From contig JAJEKV010000002.1 in assembly GCA_021234155.1 (NCBI GenBank), positions 18,155,592 through 18,219,591 of the forward strand: DNA of 64,000 bases. Reading direction: 5' to 3'. Source of the stretch: Isoetes taiwanensis (Eukaryota > Streptophyta > Lycopodiopsida > Isoetales > Isoetaceae). The stretch's first letter is position 1. The number at the start of each line of letters is the position of its first letter. A program made the translations under genes and the position numbers. This document shows, piece after piece, positions 62,471 through 64,000 of the stretch. The notes beneath the pieces were generated by a model that made no database searches, was not told where the DNA came from, and worked only from the letters and a program-made list of their open reading frames with translations.

Positions 62471-63560
62471 TCACCGTGGTTTCCATTTCTTGGTTGGAGC
62501 ATCGTAGAGTAGTAGAAAAATGAATGCAAACATTCATGATGAGTTGCCAGAAACTTCTTGCAAAATCGAAGATATGCAAGCGATCCCATTTAAGTCTTCA
62601 TCGTAGCCGGATAGTACATGGCGGCATGAAGGAAACCAAGCAATCGGGCACACCTTGGATTCGAGGCTAAAATCTTGGGCTAGCATTCCTTTCTCAAGGA
62701 TGATGATATCAAAGAGAGAAATGCGATGCGCATAAACATAAGTGGCTATAGTCCGATGCGTTCGGGCATCGATAGCAAAGGTTCTAACTGCGGCCCGATA
62801 GTTGAAGAATCGATCGATGTACAACTTCGTGCGGTCAATGGCTACGGTTCTTGAGGTTTAAACGGAAATCAAATCTGTAGAACTACTTTTTCCAAAAGCG
62901 ACCCGGGTCATAGCCGGAAATTACGAGCTGATCCTAACGCTGTGAGCGGACCATGCGACTCTTTGCCATACCGGTGCAGCCAAAATATGAATTTTTCGCG
63001 GATTCTTTGGCCTCATGTGAGATCTAAGGCATTTACACAACATCTATGAGTGTCGTTCTGCGATTGTGCATGCCGTTGGCGAGTTGATGGTGCTTGGTTC
63101 CCGACCTTCATGTTCCCTACCCACGTAATCCCTACGAAATGCTCTCCACATCCCATTTGTTTTTACTCTCTTGTGTCAGGCACCCAGGAACCGCGATCGC
63201 ATCCCTGGGTGGTTCTCAAAGCGGCTTAGCTTTCACCAGTTCTTTTATTAACTTAAGCACCTACCATATCCTTCCCTTGAAATTAATCGATTTCACTTTA
63301 ATTCTTTAAAGTCTTAGCCTCTCTAGGTGAGACCTTTTTTACGTTTTCGGTTTCATTCTCTTGGCCTAGCTCATCTTTCATATCTAACATGCTCCTTTGG
63401 ACCACATTGTTGCTCGCCATGCATACCGCGTCCCGGTCAGGTTGTGCATTATGTGTAGCTCATTGTAATTACGGTTTCATACTATGGCCACAAAATGGCA
63501 AATGACAAATCACACCAATGGCATGGTGGTTGCTTTGGGCCCTCCCACCAACTTTCACCA
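62471..63560. other. sequence upstream of the Harbinger relic, unassigned
   Basis: The 96-codon minus frame at 62534-62824 directly upstream of the transposase blocks may be its degraded N-terminus but has no recognisable motif. The rest shows nothing. Confidence 0.3.
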
Positions 63561-63569
63561 ACCCATGCT

Positions 63570-63652
63570 TTCTGTCCCAGGGGTGGTAAAACCCCTTCAA
63601 ACTTAGACTCACGGCCGGGGTGGTAAAAACCCCTTCAAACTTGGAGATTAGG
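63570..63652 (+). repeat. ~40 bp tandem repeat with a GGGGT...ACCCC hairpin
   Basis: Two copies of GGGGTGGTAAAACCCC followed by CTTCAAACTT lie about 40 bp apart. Each contains a short inverted repeat (GGGGT / ACCCC). Confidence 0.7.
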
Positions 63653-64000
63653 AGGCGTGGTGTCTTCAATGAAAGGATATGGATAATGTATTGTAATTGA
63701 ACACTTTATGTTTTGCTTCCTTTGTAGAAATCCATTTGTTTAGAGACGGAACAAAGATAATGCAATTGCTACTTTTTTGGTATTGTAAGTTCAAAATCAC
63801 ACGTATTTCTACATCTCAAGGATGTCGAAATTGGGGAGATCTATTAAAATTTGAGCCACAAAACTTCTTTGCGGTAGTGGAGAAGAGAAATGTTCCTTGG
63901 CTGCCCATAAGGCCTTGTGATAAATTCTGTATTACAAAACTTGAAGGTGTTTGTTGCAAAGTTTTATTAGATAGCCTTAAAACATGCTAATGCGAACAAC
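63653..64000 (+). other. unassigned open frame at window end
   Basis: A 97-codon plus frame (63697-63990) with several Cys and aromatic residues. I do not recognise it, and it may be a partial exon. Confidence 0.2.

Overview
The window looks like nuclear DNA from a plant with a large, repeat-rich genome. The one intact gene has nine short exons with GT-AG introns. Around it are decayed plant transposons (a Ty3/gypsy chromodomain-type LTR element, LINEs, hAT, PIF/Harbinger), broken PPR genes and a broken DEAD-box helicase. The PPR style (KACG, GKKIH, MYAKCG-like motifs) suggests a fern or another non-flowering land plant, but that is an inference. There are no bacterial operons, CRISPR arrays, or convincing tRNA or rRNA genes. 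Most of the sequence is non-coding or decayed, and most open frames are accidental.

Layout. 0.4-2.0 kb: degenerate LINE on the minus strand. 2.0-5.5 kb: three blocks of a ~19-20 bp satellite; the first two lie head-to-head in opposite orientation. 6.4-12.7 kb: decayed Ty3/gypsy element on the plus strand with gag traces, protease, reverse transcriptase, RNase H, integrase, a chromodomain trace, polypurine tract and 3' LTR. 12.7-18.1 kb: mostly unassigned, with low-complexity and GC-rich stretches. 18.2-19.2 kb: 3' end of a LINE ORF2. 21.3-22.9 kb: a striking ~1.6 kb array of GAATCT words spaced 10-11 bp apart. 23.3-24.9 kb: hAT-family transposase relic on the minus strand.

26.0-28.6 kb: a zeta-class glutathione S-transferase / maleylacetoacetate isomerase gene on the plus strand. 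Nine exons join to 201 sense codons without a stop; the short last exon was not found. 35.7-36.1 kb: PPR pseudogene. 37.1-39.4 kb: DDX3/Ded1-like DEAD-box helicase pseudogene, joined directly to a second PPR fragment (39.4-39.9 kb) on the same strand. 44.4 kb: nested palindrome. 44.6-45.8 kb: probable LINE 3' end with poly(A). 46.1-47.8 kb: tandem duplication whose second copy carries an extra ~346 bp segment with GT...AG ends. 51.9-52.7 kb: direct repeat carrying TATA-like boxes. 61.6-62.5 kb: PIF/Harbinger transposase relic. Nothing in the window forms a multi-gene pathway. The GSTZ gene would act alone in tyrosine breakdown, and the rest is a record of repeat insertion and gene decay.
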